Positions 1 to 8,495 of a DNA stretch of 40,856 nt are shown piece by piece. The translations under genes and the position numbers were made by a program. The stretch covers positions 1-40,856 of the forward strand of contig NZ_BJWE01000014.1 in NCBI RefSeq assembly GCF_007990205.1. The letters are read 5' to 3'. Below the pieces are notes generated by a model. That model did not search any database, had not been told where the DNA came from, and saw only the letters and a list, made by a program, of their open reading frames with translations. Origin of the DNA: Pediococcus parvulus (GTDB lineage Bacteria; Bacillota; Bacilli; Lactobacillales; Lactobacillaceae). Numbering within the stretch: the stretch's first letter is position 1; every line of letters starts with the position of its first letter.

Positions 1-342
1 TCTTTTTCACTTTTATCAATGTTACTGACCAGCTTTTTAATCTGTAACTTATATATGTTAACTCAATTCTTATTAAATCTATATTTTTCAGATCGAGTGG
101 GATATTTTCTTATACTTGTTTATGCAGGTCTTTCTTTAATGGTTGGCAAGAGTCTGTTTGTGAATGGCGGCTCAATAATTTTTCAGACACTGGTCTGGCC
201 ACAATTTATATGTCAACAACGATTAAGTATACTTCATGTGGATTTACTAATGTGGTATGTAATATTACTGATTTTTTTTGTGTTGATTGAAGGATTAATT
301 TATTGGCGGCTAAGGCAAATTGATTGGTTACGGAGGGATTAA
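1..342 (+). CDS. ABC transporter permease-like membrane protein, 3' end only
   Basis: The reading frame is open from the first base of the window, so the gene begins upstream and only about the last 113 codons are visible. The first ATG at 19 has no ribosome binding site and is probably internal. The visible part is very hydrophobic, with about three membrane segments, and ends in a short basic tail (RLRQIDWLRRD). It stops 1 base before the ATG of an ABC ATPase gene, which is the usual permease-ATPase arrangement, so a permease role is inferred mostly from that neighbour. I do not recognise the family from this fragment. The partner ATPase is interrupted by a stop codon, so this permease may have no working motor. 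Confidence 0.55.
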   Translation, partial: SFSLLSMLLTSFLICNLYMLTQFLLNLYFSDRVGYFLILVYAGLSLMVGKSLFVNGGSIIFQTLVWPQFICQQRLSILHVDLLMWYVILLIFFVLIEGLIYWRLRQIDWLRRD

Positions 343-343
343 A

Positions 344-997
344 ATGAAAATTGAATTACGTCATTTTTCTAAAACTTAAAAAAAACGTTCTGTATTAACT
401 GACGTTAACTATACTTTTAACGGGGGATCAATATACGGACTATACGGAATTAATGGGTCAGGTAAAACAATGTTATTAAGAGCGATGGCTGGTTTCATTC
501 ATGCAACTAGTGGTGAGGTATTGGTGAATGATAAAATTCTGCATAAAGACGTTGACTTTTCACCAGAAACGGGTATTCTTATCGAAAATATGAGTTTATT
601 ACCTCAATATTCAGCCTTTGAAAATTTGAAAATTTTAGGTAAAATTCAGCATGTCGCAAACGATGAAGATATTGAGAATGCTTTAAAGGCAGTTGGTTTA
701 GAAGAGAACATTCACAAACCAATTGTGAAAGATTTTTCACTAGGAATGAGGCAAAAATTAAATATTGCACAAGCAGTTTTTGAAGATCAAAAAATTATTC
801 TTTTAGATGAACCAACAAACGGCCTAGATACGGAGAGTGTTAGTAAATGTATTAAGTTGTTACGCAAACTGAGAGATGAAGGAAAACTTATTGTGGTTGC
901 AACGCACGTGGCTGAAGATATGAAAAAACTTGCGGACACGCAGTTACACATTGTTGAAGGAAGGATTGAGTCAACTGAGCAAGTAACCGTTAAGTAA
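344..997 (+). pseudogene. ABC transporter ATPase interrupted by an in-frame TAA at codon 12
   Basis: From the ATG at 344 the frame reads MKIELRHFSKT, then TAA at 377-379, then KKRSVLTDVNYTF and on in the same frame to 997. Without the stop it would be a 217-residue ABC ATPase with Walker A (GINGSGKT, about residues 37-44), signature (FSLGMRQKLN), Walker B with catalytic Glu (IILLDEPTNGLD) and H-loop (VATHVAE). The next ATG, at 470, lies just after the Walker A Lys-Thr, so a protein started there could not bind ATP normally, and no ATG, GTG or TTG lies in frame between the stop and 470. One substitution (AAA, CAA or GAA to TAA) explains it, next to a run of eight A (378-385). Either it is a recent pseudogene or the base is a sequencing error. 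The rest of the frame is undamaged, which favours a young mutation. Confidence 0.85.
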
Positions 998-1032
998 ATT
1001 TATTTATAGAATTTTGTTTTTTATACAGAAAG

Positions 1033-1064
1033 ACGCTACTAAGTATTTTTTAGTGGTGTTTTTT
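1033..1064 (+). terminator. Rho-independent terminator after the interrupted ATPase
   Basis: A 10-bp stem (1033-1042 with 1050-1059, including G-U pairs) with a 7-base loop runs into six T. It closes the unit that ends at 997. Confidence 0.75.
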
Positions 1065-1140
1065 AATTTTGTGATTGAAAAGGTTAGGTTTTTGACAAAG
1101 AAATGACAAAAAAGTGAAAAATCGAGTCAATAAATTCGTC

Positions 1141-1168
1141 TTGCAAATGCATAGATTAAGCGTATAAT
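1141..1168 (+). promoter_or_regulatory. Promoter of the TetR-ABC exporter operon
   Basis: TTGCAA (1141-1146), a 16-base spacer and a perfect TATAAT (1163-1168). Transcription would start near 1175, inside the palindrome at 1177-1191. Confidence 0.7.
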
Positions 1169-1176
1169 CATCAATT

Positions 1177-1191
1177 ATGACAGTGTGTCAT
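1177..1191. promoter_or_regulatory. Palindromic operator candidate for the TetR regulator
   Basis: ATGACA-GTG-TGTCAT is a perfect 6-bp inverted repeat with a 3-base centre. It sits 8 bases after the -10 box and just before the regulator's ribosome binding site, where bound repressor would block transcription. Two more TGACA half-sites occur upstream (1093-1097 and 1104-1108). Binding by the adjacent TetR protein is inferred from position. Confidence 0.55.
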
Positions 1192-1206
1192 TTTGAGGAG
1201 GAAGAA

Positions 1207-1869
1207 ATGCCAAAAGCCACATTTTTTAATTTAAATGAAGCCAAAAGGGCTCGATTGATGCGGGCCGCGCAACATGAATTTTCACGTGCACCGTTACCTG
1301 AAGTATCGGTCAGTGCCATTGTTGCCGATGCCCAAATTCCACGCGGTAGCTTCTATCAGTACTTTGAAGATAAGGAAGATTTGTATTTCTATTATCTGGG
1401 TACATTAGTGAATAATATGGAACAGCATTTATTGAGCTTAATCAAAGAAACTAAGGGTGATCTGTTTGTTTCAATGACTCATTTCTTTGATTATGCGGTT
1501 GAAGAGGTTGTTGAAGGACCTAACGCTGATATTTTTAAAAACGATGTGGCAACCAATTTTCAACATGCACAGAACTCTAACCGGTTTGGTAAAGATCGGG
1601 CCAATTATCCATTTTTCAAAGCAATGCGGGATACGGAGGATGAAATTAGCCGCTCCGTTGATCGAACCAGTTTGAAGGTTACTAGTGATGCAGATTTAAA
1701 GGCATTACAAAGGCTTATTTTTATGGTGTTGGTACATACAATTGGGCATTACTTTCACTCTCAAAAGACAAATTCACCAGAAAGTCTTGAGGATATCAAA
1801 GCAGAATTTTCAATGACATTGAACTGGATTGCAAACGGCGCACTAAAATCAAAAAAGGAGCTTGGTTAA
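1207..1869 (+). CDS. TetR/AcrR family transcriptional regulator
   Basis: A 220-residue predicted repressor. The N-terminal TetR helix-turn-helix is visible at about residues 15-60, with the typical recognition segment IPRGSFYQYFEDKEDL. The rest is an alpha-helical ligand-binding domain of no recognised specificity. The ATG at 1207 is preferred over an in-frame ATG at 1177 because GAGGAGGAAG (1195-1204) lies just before it and 1177 would fall in the operator palindrome. The gene is followed directly (TAA then ATG) by two ABC half-transporters and shares their promoter, so it probably represses its own operon and is released by a drug carried by the exporter, as known for regulators of LmrCD-type pumps. 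The ligand is unknown. Confidence 0.9.
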   Translation: MPKATFFNLNEAKRARLMRAAQHEFSRAPLPEVSVSAIVADAQIPRGSFYQYFEDKEDLYFYYLGTLVNNMEQHLLSLIKETKGDLFVSMTHFFDYAVEEVVEGPNADIFKNDVATNFQHAQNSNRFGKDRANYPFFKAMRDTEDEISRSVDRTSLKVTSDADLKALQRLIFMVLVHTIGHYFHSQKTNSPESLEDIKAEFSMTLNWIANGALKSKKELG

Positions 1870-3612
1870 ATGTTTAAATTATCACGACGATACTTAGCCT
1901 GGTGGGCAGTTGGTATTGGTACCTTATTCTTAATCGTACAGGTGATGTGTGATTTATGGTTACCAAATATTACATCAGACATCATTAATAACGGAGTTGC
2001 CAAAAGTGATATTTCGTATATCTGGAATTCAGGATACAAAATGTTGGCAATTTCTTTACTTGGCGTGCTGGCGTCAGGCGTAAATGTGTATTTTGCTGCT
2101 ACGCAATCTCAACGCATGGGGAGTAAAATCCGTGATGCACTTTTCAAAAAGGTTTCTTTTTTGTCTAATCATGAATTTGAACAATTCGGGGATGCATCAT
2201 TAATTACTCGAACTACTAATGACGTGATCCAAATCCAAAATGTGATGGTTATGATTTTACGGATGATGCTGCAATCACCAATTATGTTGATTGGCGCTGG
2301 TTTTATGGCTTATAGCAAACAACCAGAATTAACGGTTGTCTTTTTGGTTTCCTTGCCAGTTTTGGCAGTTTTTGTTGGGATCATTATGTTTTTTGCAGTC
2401 CCACTCTTTCAAGGAATGCAGAAAAAAATTGACCGAATTAACCTGGTTTTCCGAGAAGGATTAACCGGTGTGCGGGTTATTCGGGCGTTTAATCGGGATA
2501 AATTTGAACAGGATCGTTTTAGAGGGGCCAACAAAGATTACACGCAAACAGCGATTAAAGTTTTCACGATTGTTTCTTTTATGTTTCCAATTATGACTTT
2601 AATCATGAGTGGAACCAACATGGGAATCATCTGGTATGGTGCAAAATTGATTGCCAACCAAACGATGCAAGTTGGTAATTTGGTTGCCTTTATGACGTAT
2701 GCTGCTCAGATCTTGATGAGTTTTATGATGCTTTCAATGGTTTTTGTTTTCATTCCTCGGGCTTCTGCTTCTGCAAAACGAATCAATGAAGTTATTGAAA
2801 TGAAAAACAGCGTTAAAGATCCTGCTGAACCAGTTTCAGTTGATGCGACTGAAAAAACAGCTTCTTTAAAATTTGATCATGTCGATTTCCGTTATAAAGG
2901 GGCTGAAAAACTGGCTATTGATGGTGCAAATTTTGAAGCCCACGCTGGCCAGACAGTTGCCATTATTGGGGGAACTGGTTCAGGAAAGTCAACGTTGATT
3001 AGCTTAATTCCCCGGTTCTTTGATCCTGAAAAAGGAAAAGTTTTGATAAACGGAATTGATGTAAAAACCATGAGCCAAAAAGACGTGCATGCGCAGGTTT
3101 CACTTGCACAACAAAAATCAGTTTTGTTCCGGGGCACAATTCGTGAGAATATGAAATTTGGCAATCCGGACGCAACTGATGATCAAATTTGGCGTGCAAT
3201 GGAAATTGCGCAAGCAACTGAATTTATTCATAAAGATGAAGATGGGTTAGACGCTTGGGTAGAACAAGGTGGGGACAACTTTTCAGGTGGTCAAAAACAA
3301 CGATTAACCATTGCCCGAACTTTGGTCAAACAAGCACCAGTTTACGTTTTTGATGATTCATTTTCTGCACTAGATTTCAAAACGGATGCTGAATTACGGC
3401 ATGCCTTACGTGAAGATGAACAAGTTCAAAAGAGTGTGGTTGTCATTGTGGCGCAACGAATTGCCACTGTTGCTGATGCCGATCTAATTTTAGTTATCGA
3501 TGATGGCAAGCTTGTTGGTCAAGGTACGCATCAAGAATTAAAGGCCAATAATGAGACTTATCGGGAAATTATTGACTCACAAATCAAGAAGGGAGATCAA
3601 GTGAATGGCTAA
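1870..3612 (+). CDS. Heterodimeric ABC multidrug exporter, subunit 1 (degenerate-site half)
   Basis: A 580-residue half-transporter of the LmrC / BmrC (YheI) / TM287 type: an N-terminal six-helix export domain (about 1-320), then an ATPase domain. Walker A is GGTGSGKST (367-375), the signature FSGGQ (471-475) is canonical, but Walker B is VYVFDD (491-496), with Asp496 in place of the catalytic Glu, and the H-loop position is Gln529 (AQR) instead of His. These are the marks of the subunit that supplies the Walker side of the degenerate, non-hydrolysing site in heterodimeric exporters. It starts directly after the TetR stop and overlaps the partner gene by 8 bases, so the two halves are probably translationally coupled. 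It likely exports hydrophobic drugs or envelope-active compounds; the substrate is unknown. Confidence 0.9.
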   Translation: MFKLSRRYLAWWAVGIGTLFLIVQVMCDLWLPNITSDIINNGVAKSDISYIWNSGYKMLAISLLGVLASGVNVYFAATQSQRMGSKIRDALFKKVSFLSNHEFEQFGDASLITRTTNDVIQIQNVMVMILRMMLQSPIMLIGAGFMAYSKQPELTVVFLVSLPVLAVFVGIIMFFAVPLFQGMQKKIDRINLVFREGLTGVRVIRAFNRDKFEQDRFRGANKDYTQTAIKVFTIVSFMFPIMTLIMSGTNMGIIWYGAKLIANQTMQVGNLVAFMTYAAQILMSFMMLSMVFVFIPRASASAKRINEVIEMKNSVKDPAEPVSVDATEKTASLKFDHVDFRYKGAEKLAIDGANFEAHAGQTVAIIGGTGSGKSTLISLIPRFFDPEKGKVLINGIDVKTMSQKDVHAQVSLAQQKSVLFRGTIRENMKFGNPDATDDQIWRAMEIAQATEFIHKDEDGLDAWVEQGGDNFSGGQKQRLTIARTLVKQAPVYVFDDSFSALDFKTDAELRHALREDEQVQKSVVVIVAQRIATVADADLILVIDDGKLVGQGTHQELKANNETYREIIDSQIKKGDQVNG

Positions 3613-5488
3613 AAATAGTGAAAAGCGACCACAACGAACTGGCGGTCATAGTGGTCATGGCATGGGTATGGGAATGCCTACTGAAAAGCCACAACATTTT
3701 TGGAAAACAACTTGGCGGTTATTACGATATCTCTCTCCTTGGATGGTGCTGGTTGTCCTGGTACTGATTTTAGCGGCGGTTTCGGTGATCTTACAAATCA
3801 GAGCACCTAAAATCTTAGGTGAAGCGACAACCCAAATTTTCGCTGGGGTAATGAAGGGTTCTGCGCAAATGAAAGCCGGTATCGGCCTTCATACGTTACC
3901 AATTAACTTCACAAAAATTGTGCATATTTTAACGACCGTCGGAATTTTGTATGGTTTGTCAGCTCTATTTAGTTTCGCGCAACAAGCCATCATGACTCAG
4001 GTTTCACAACGAGCCGTGTTCCAGATGCGAAAAGATTTCAAAGAAAAAATGCAACGGGTACCAGTTTCCTATTATGATACGCACTCAAACGGTGATGTTA
4101 TGAGTCGGATGTCCAATGATATGGATAATATTTCTGGAACCTTACAACAAAGTTTGACGCAATTAGTGATTAGTGTCTTGCAGTTTGTTGGTGTTTTATA
4201 CATGATGCTTACTATTAGTTGGAAACTAACTTTGATTGCTGTGTTGACCGTTCCTTTGAGCTTGATTGTGGTGGCGTTTGTTGCCCCAAAATCACAGAAG
4301 TTTTTTGCCGGTCAACAAAAACATTTAGGTTTATTGAATGATCAGATTGAAGAAACGTATTCGGGACATACAGTCATTAAGAGTTTTAATCATGAAGATA
4401 AAGCCATTCAAGATTTTAAAAAGGAAAATGACAAGTATTTAGGTTATGCATGGAAAGCCCAATTTGTATCAGGCTTGATTATGCCGTTGATGAACTTTAT
4501 CAAAAACTTGGGTTATGTCTTTGTGGCTGTTGTGGGTGGAATTGAAGTTGCCCATGGTCAAATTACTTTAGGTAACGTTCAGGCATTCCTTCAATATACT
4601 CAGCAATTTTCACAACCGATTACCCAAATTGCCAACTTGACGAACACAATTCAAATGACGATTGCCTCTGCCGAGCGGGTTTTCGCTGTTTTAGATGAAC
4701 CTGAAATGGGAGAAACACATGTAGAAATTCCAGATGTGAAGAATCCAGCAGCAGAAGTTATGTTTGATCATGTGGACTTCCGTTATGTTGAAGACACACC
4801 ATTAATTCAAGACTTCAATTTGAATGTTAATTCTGGTGAAATGGTCGCAATTGTTGGTCCTACTGGTGCCGGGAAAACCACGATCATTAACTTACTTGAA
4901 CGTTTTTATGATATTAAAGATGGTTCCATTAAATTAGATGGGGTTGATACCCGTAATTTAAGTCGAGCAGAGTTACGTTCACAGTTTGCAATGGTGCTTC
5001 AGGATACTTGGCTGTTTACCGGAACCATCCGCGAGAACATCAAGTATGGTCGTGAAGATGCCACAGATGAAGATATGGTTGAAGCCGCTAAGGCAGCCCA
5101 TGCAGATACCTTTGTTCGTCAGCTTCCTCAAGGTTATGACACAATTTTGAATGAATCTGCAAGTAATATTTCGCAAGGTCAACGACAGTTGTTAACCATT
5201 GCCCGGGCCTTCTTGGCAGATCCCAAAGTATTGATTTTGGATGAAGCGACAAGTTCTGTTGATACCCGGACCGAAGTTCTGATTCAACATGCGATGAATA
5301 AATTGTTGAAGAACCGAACTAGTTTTGTGGTTGCTCATCGACTTTCTACGATTCGCAATGCACAAAATATTGTGGTGGTCAACCACGGTCAAATCGTTGA
5401 AACTGGGAACCATGATAGCTTGATGGAACAAAATGGGTTTTACGCTGATTTGTATAATAGCCAATTCTCTGGCAATGAAGTTATTTAA
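3605..5488 (+). CDS. Heterodimeric ABC multidrug exporter, subunit 2 (catalytic half)
   Basis: A 627-residue partner of the preceding half-transporter, LmrD / BmrD (YheH)-like. After a hydrophilic N-terminal tail rich in Gly, His and Met (residues 13-24) come six membrane helices (about 45-360) and the ATPase domain: Walker A GPTGAGKTT (418-426), Walker B LILDE with catalytic Glu547, and H-loop His578. Its signature is ISQGQ (522-526) rather than LSGGQ, the complementary defect to subunit 1: one composite site would hydrolyse ATP and the other mainly bind it. The start overlaps the end of subunit 1 by 8 bases, with GGGAG about 10 bases before it. A long hairpin follows the stop. Confidence 0.9.
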   Translation: MAKNSEKRPQRTGGHSGHGMGMGMPTEKPQHFWKTTWRLLRYLSPWMVLVVLVLILAAVSVILQIRAPKILGEATTQIFAGVMKGSAQMKAGIGLHTLPINFTKIVHILTTVGILYGLSALFSFAQQAIMTQVSQRAVFQMRKDFKEKMQRVPVSYYDTHSNGDVMSRMSNDMDNISGTLQQSLTQLVISVLQFVGVLYMMLTISWKLTLIAVLTVPLSLIVVAFVAPKSQKFFAGQQKHLGLLNDQIEETYSGHTVIKSFNHEDKAIQDFKKENDKYLGYAWKAQFVSGLIMPLMNFIKNLGYVFVAVVGGIEVAHGQITLGNVQAFLQYTQQFSQPITQIANLTNTIQMTIASAERVFAVLDEPEMGETHVEIPDVKNPAAEVMFDHVDFRYVEDTPLIQDFNLNVNSGEMVAIVGPTGAGKTTIINLLERFYDIKDGSIKLDGVDTRNLSRAELRSQFAMVLQDTWLFTGTIRENIKYGREDATDEDMVEAAKAAHADTFVRQLPQGYDTILNESASNISQGQRQLLTIARAFLADPKVLILDEATSSVDTRTEVLIQHAMNKLLKNRTSFVVAHRLSTIRNAQNIVVVNHGQIVETGNHDSLMEQNGFYADLYNSQFSGNEVI

Positions 5489-5505
5489 ACCTTAAATTTA
5501 AAGAT

Positions 5506-5575
5506 AAAAATACCATTATTCGTAGTTCGTCTCAGTCTAAAAGTGAGACAATTATTGAATGATGGTATTTTTAGA
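5506..5575 (+). terminator. Long two-part terminator after the ABC exporter operon
   Basis: A 16-bp outer stem (5506-5521 with 5557-5572, one G-U) ends in TTTTT, with a 6-bp inner stem GTCTCA/TGAGAC (5529-5534 with 5544-5549). The outer left arm begins with A, so it could also work on the other strand. Confidence 0.8.
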
Positions 5576-5597
5576 TTAATGACTGGAGATTTCAAAA

Positions 5598-6632
5598 ATG
5601 AGCGAACCCTACCAAAATACAGAAAAACAAATTAAAAAATTAGTTTCACAAAGGATCGTGCCTGGGATTTCCTATGCCATTATTGATCATGAACAAGTTA
5701 TCAAAAAGGTAATGGGGGATTCAGAAGTTAAACCGAAACATTTTCAGCTGCAAGATGGGATGACCTACGATGTGGCATCGTTAACTAAGATTGTTGGCAC
5801 AGAAATTTTGATTAGTCAACTAGTTGAAGAAGGGCAACTTTCATATGATCAGCAAGTGGTCAAAATTCTGCCCAATTTCTTTGACGCCCACGTTACCATT
5901 CGGCACTTATTGACACACACTTCTGGGATCACGGGTTATATTCCACATCGCAATGAATTAAGCACAAGAGAGCTATTACAAGCGTTATTTACACTTGAAA
6001 TTGGGCCGGATTTTAATCAGAAGGTGGTTTATTCTGACTTAAATTATATTTTTCTCGGGTTGATTATTGAACATGTTTTGCATACGCCTGTCCAAGTGGC
6101 GATTACTGAGCGGGTATTGACGCCGTTGAAATTAACGCATTCTACATTTGCGCCGGATCCGTTAATTTGTGTGCCCACAGAATGGACAGCCAAAACGGGT
6201 TTGATTCGAGGCACAGTTCATGATCCTAAAGCGCAAATTTTAGGTGCTCATTGTGGATCGGCAGGTCTTTTTTCAACGCTGGGTGATTTAACAAAGTATG
6301 TTATCTGGCTCCTTCATCCGGAAACTAACCCTTCAGTTTTGAAGAAGCAAACGGTAAACCAGTTATTTGAAAATCAAACCGCTAATCCTGATTTAATCCG
6401 TTCTTTTGGCTGGGGATTAATTAAGCAAACTGATAACGGTGAGGATCATTGGGTGTTAAAGCATAGTGGTTTTACAGGAACCATGTTATTAGTTGATACG
6501 ACTCGGCAACAAGCGCTAGTTTTTCTCTCTAATCGGGTCCATCCTACCGCTGACAATCAAATTTACTTTACTTACCGACAGGCTGTGATTGAGGCGTTTT
6601 TGAAGGATGGACAGGGTAGTGTAAAAGGTTAG
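5598..6632 (+). CDS. Serine beta-lactamase-fold hydrolase (class C / PBP4*-like)
   Basis: A 344-residue protein of the beta-lactamase (class C) superfamily, which includes D-Ala-D-Ala carboxypeptidases, esterases and D-aminopeptidases. Visible motifs are SxxK as SLTK (Ser61-Lys64), the Tyr motif YSD (145-147, in place of YxN) and HSG (289-291), which replaces KTG as in esterase and PBP4*-like members. The family motif HLLTHTSGI is at 103-111. There is no signal peptide or membrane anchor, so it should be cytoplasmic, which argues against a role as a secreted beta-lactamase. The ATG at 5598 follows CTGGAG. It lies 25 bases after the exporter terminator with no clear promoter of its own. Substrate unknown. 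Confidence 0.8.
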   Translation: MSEPYQNTEKQIKKLVSQRIVPGISYAIIDHEQVIKKVMGDSEVKPKHFQLQDGMTYDVASLTKIVGTEILISQLVEEGQLSYDQQVVKILPNFFDAHVTIRHLLTHTSGITGYIPHRNELSTRELLQALFTLEIGPDFNQKVVYSDLNYIFLGLIIEHVLHTPVQVAITERVLTPLKLTHSTFAPDPLICVPTEWTAKTGLIRGTVHDPKAQILGAHCGSAGLFSTLGDLTKYVIWLLHPETNPSVLKKQTVNQLFENQTANPDLIRSFGWGLIKQTDNGEDHWVLKHSGFTGTMLLVDTTRQQALVFLSNRVHPTADNQIYFTYRQAVIEAFLKDGQGSVKG

Positions 6633-6698
6633 TTAAACCGTGAGCTTGATTGGAAATGGACACAATTGAAAATTTGTATATACATTTCCAAAACATTA

Positions 6699-6727
6699 CT
6701 GAAAGCGCTTCGGTTTTATGGTAAACT
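6699..6727 (+). promoter_or_regulatory. manA promoter with an overlapping cre-like site
   Basis: CTGAAA (6699-6704), a 17-base spacer and TAAACT (6722-6727) form a moderate promoter. TGAAAGCGCTTCGG (6700-6713) covers the -35 box and matches the left half and CG core of the CcpA cre consensus, with about three mismatches on the right. CcpA repression is inferred. Confidence 0.45.
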
Positions 6728-6758
6728 ATTCTCTGTAGTAGCGAAAGGAGAGATCGTT

Positions 6759-7730
6759 TTGAGTGAACCATTATTTTTGGCTCCAGTATTTCATGAAAAA
6801 ATCTGGGGTGGCAATAAATTAGCAACTGAATTTGGATATAAAATTCCTAGTGATCAAACTGGTGAGTGTTGGGCAATTTCGGCTCATCCACATGGTCCGG
6901 CAGAAGTGATTAATGGACCATACAAAGGCTTAACTTTGGATCAGGTTTGGGCACAACATCGTGAAGCGTTTGGCAATGCAAAGGGTGACGTTTTTCCTTT
7001 ACTGACTAAAATCTTGGATGCTAACGATAATCTGTCCGTCCAAGTTCATCCAAATGATGCCTATGCAGCAGAACATGAACATGAATTGGGCAAAACAGAA
7101 TGCTGGTACGTCATTTCTGCAGAACCTGGTGCCGAATTGTATTATGGGCATAATGCGAAGAATCATGAAGAATTAGCAGACTGGATTAATCATGGCGAAT
7201 GGGATAAATTATTCCGCCGGGTTCCAGTTAAAGCAGGCGATTTCTATTATGTTCCAAGTGGCATGATTCATGCGTTAGGCAAGGGCATTATGGTACTTGA
7301 AACCCAACAGAGTAGTGATACCACTTATCGTTTGTACGATTTTGATCGTGTGGATAAAAAGACTGGCAAAAAGCGTGAACTACATTTGAAACAGTCAATT
7401 GACGTGATAACGGTCCCTCATGAAGATCCAAAACTCAACGTTGAAAAAACAACGGTTGGTGATGCAGAAGTTACAACTTATGTAAAGCCACCGGTTTCAC
7501 CACATTTTTCTGTTTATCAATGGTTGCTAAAGAATGGTACCGCAACGTTTAAACGAGGAGCCGCTCCTTACACATTGGTTTCTGTTTTAAAAGGTGAAGG
7601 TCACATTGAAGTTGACGGAAAGAGTTATGATATCAAGAAGGGTGTTCATTTTATCTTGCCATATCAGGTTAAAGAGTGGACTTTAACTGGTGACTTACAG
7701 ATCATTGCAAGCGAACCGGGCGAAGCATAA
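6759..7730 (+). CDS. manA: Mannose-6-phosphate isomerase, class I
   Basis: Interconverts mannose 6-phosphate and fructose 6-phosphate, feeding mannose into glycolysis or supplying mannose phosphates. The cupin metal site is visible: Gln95 and His97 in SVQVHP, Glu114 in KTECWYVI and His171 in SGMIHALG. The start is taken as TTG at 6759, eight bases after AAAGGAG. An ATG 31 codons upstream is open, but that extension has no family similarity and runs through the promoter. The resulting 323 residues match Bacillus and Lactobacillus ManA. It is monocistronic, ending in a hairpin shared with the convergent gatD. The cre-like site at the promoter suggests catabolite control. Confidence 0.93.
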   Translation: MSEPLFLAPVFHEKIWGGNKLATEFGYKIPSDQTGECWAISAHPHGPAEVINGPYKGLTLDQVWAQHREAFGNAKGDVFPLLTKILDANDNLSVQVHPNDAYAAEHEHELGKTECWYVISAEPGAELYYGHNAKNHEELADWINHGEWDKLFRRVPVKAGDFYYVPSGMIHALGKGIMVLETQQSSDTTYRLYDFDRVDKKTGKKRELHLKQSIDVITVPHEDPKLNVEKTTVGDAEVTTYVKPPVSPHFSVYQWLLKNGTATFKRGAAPYTLVSVLKGEGHIEVDGKSYDIKKGVHFILPYQVKEWTLTGDLQIIASEPGEA

Positions 7731-7738
7731 AACTAACT

Positions 7739-7787
7739 AAATAACGGCCAGCCATGAATTGTAAGAATTCGTGGTTGACCGTTATTT
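7739..7787. terminator. Bidirectional terminator between manA and gatD
   Basis: A 22-bp stem (7739-7760 with 7766-7787) with one mismatch and two G-U pairs and a 5-base loop. T-rich sequence follows on the plus strand, and the stem starts AAATAA, which gives T residues on the minus strand. It sits between convergent genes and can serve both. Confidence 0.85.
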
Positions 7788-7790
7788 TGT

Positions 7791-8495
7791 TTAAAAAGTT
7801 TCTGGAATTTTTAAGGCTTTTTGTTGGCTTAAATCGGCATCTGGATATTTTCGTTCAAGGGCAGTGATTAACAGGTGTTTTGCTAAAGATCCGTTTCGCG
7901 TCAAGATTGGGCCATGGAAATAAGAACCATAGACGTTTTTGTAAATGACGCCTTCAGTTTTGTCTTTCCCATTATTTCCGTGACCACTTTCAACAACACC
8001 TAGTGGTTTTTCACCTTTTCCCAAGAAGGTCATGCCATTATGGTTTTCAAAACCATGATATTCTTCTTGCGTCTGTTTGTTTTTAATTAAAATGTTGCCA
8101 ATGAAGCGGTTGTGATCCTGACTAAGGGTGTAATGATCTAAAGCCCCAATACCCGGAATCTTTTCGCCGTCCGCACCAATATAGTAATGGCCAAGGAGCT
8201 GATAACCGCCACAGATAGCTAACATTGGTCCACCATCGTTGATATATTTGGTTAGTTCTTCTTTTTTTGAAGGAATGTCTTTTGAAACGATTAATTGTTC
8301 GTAATCTTGACCGCCACCGAAAAAGACTAAATCAAAATTGGCTGCCTTAAAGTCGTCATCTAAACTGATGACTTTAACGGTTAGATCCGTGTCCATTTGT
8401 TTGGCGTAATATTTGAGTGCTAGTAAATTGCCATTATCACCATAGGTATTGAGGAGATTACCGTATAAGTGAGCAACGTTTAAGGAATATTTCAA
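7791..8495 (-). CDS. gatD: Lipid II isoglutaminyl synthase, glutaminase subunit GatD
   Basis: A class I glutamine amidotransferase-like subunit of 234 residues that releases ammonia from glutamine for MurT, which amidates the alpha-carboxyl of D-Glu in lipid II. The nucleophile Cys95 lies in [12 protein letters not shown] and catalytic His184 in GSYFHGPIL; the N-terminal signature [14 protein letters not shown] is typical of GatD. The start is TTG, just after the murT stop, with AAGGAGGG inside the last codons of murT, so the two are translated together. Amidation is needed in many Gram-positives for transpeptidase cross-linking, so this pair is probably essential. Confidence 0.94.
   Translation of the reverse strand: MKYSLNVAHLYGNLLNTYGDNGNLLALKYYAKQMDTDLTVKVISLDDDFKAANFDLVFFGGGQDYEQLIVSKDIPSKKEELTKYINDGGPMLAICGGYQLLGHYYIGADGEKIPGIGALDHYTLSQDHNRFIGNILIKNKQTQEEYHGFENHNGMTFLGKGEKPLGVVESGHGNNGKDKTEGVIYKNVYGSYFHGPILTRNGSLAKHLLITALERKYPDADLSQQKALKIPETF

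Noticed and set aside
5598-6632. Beta-lactamase-fold protein as an antibiotic resistance gene
   Set aside because: No signal peptide, and the KTG motif is replaced by HSG; an intracellular esterase or peptidase role is more likely.
6666-6758. 31-codon N-terminal extension of manA
   Set aside because: It spans the promoter and cre-like site and has no family similarity; TTG 6759 has AAAGGAG at good spacing.
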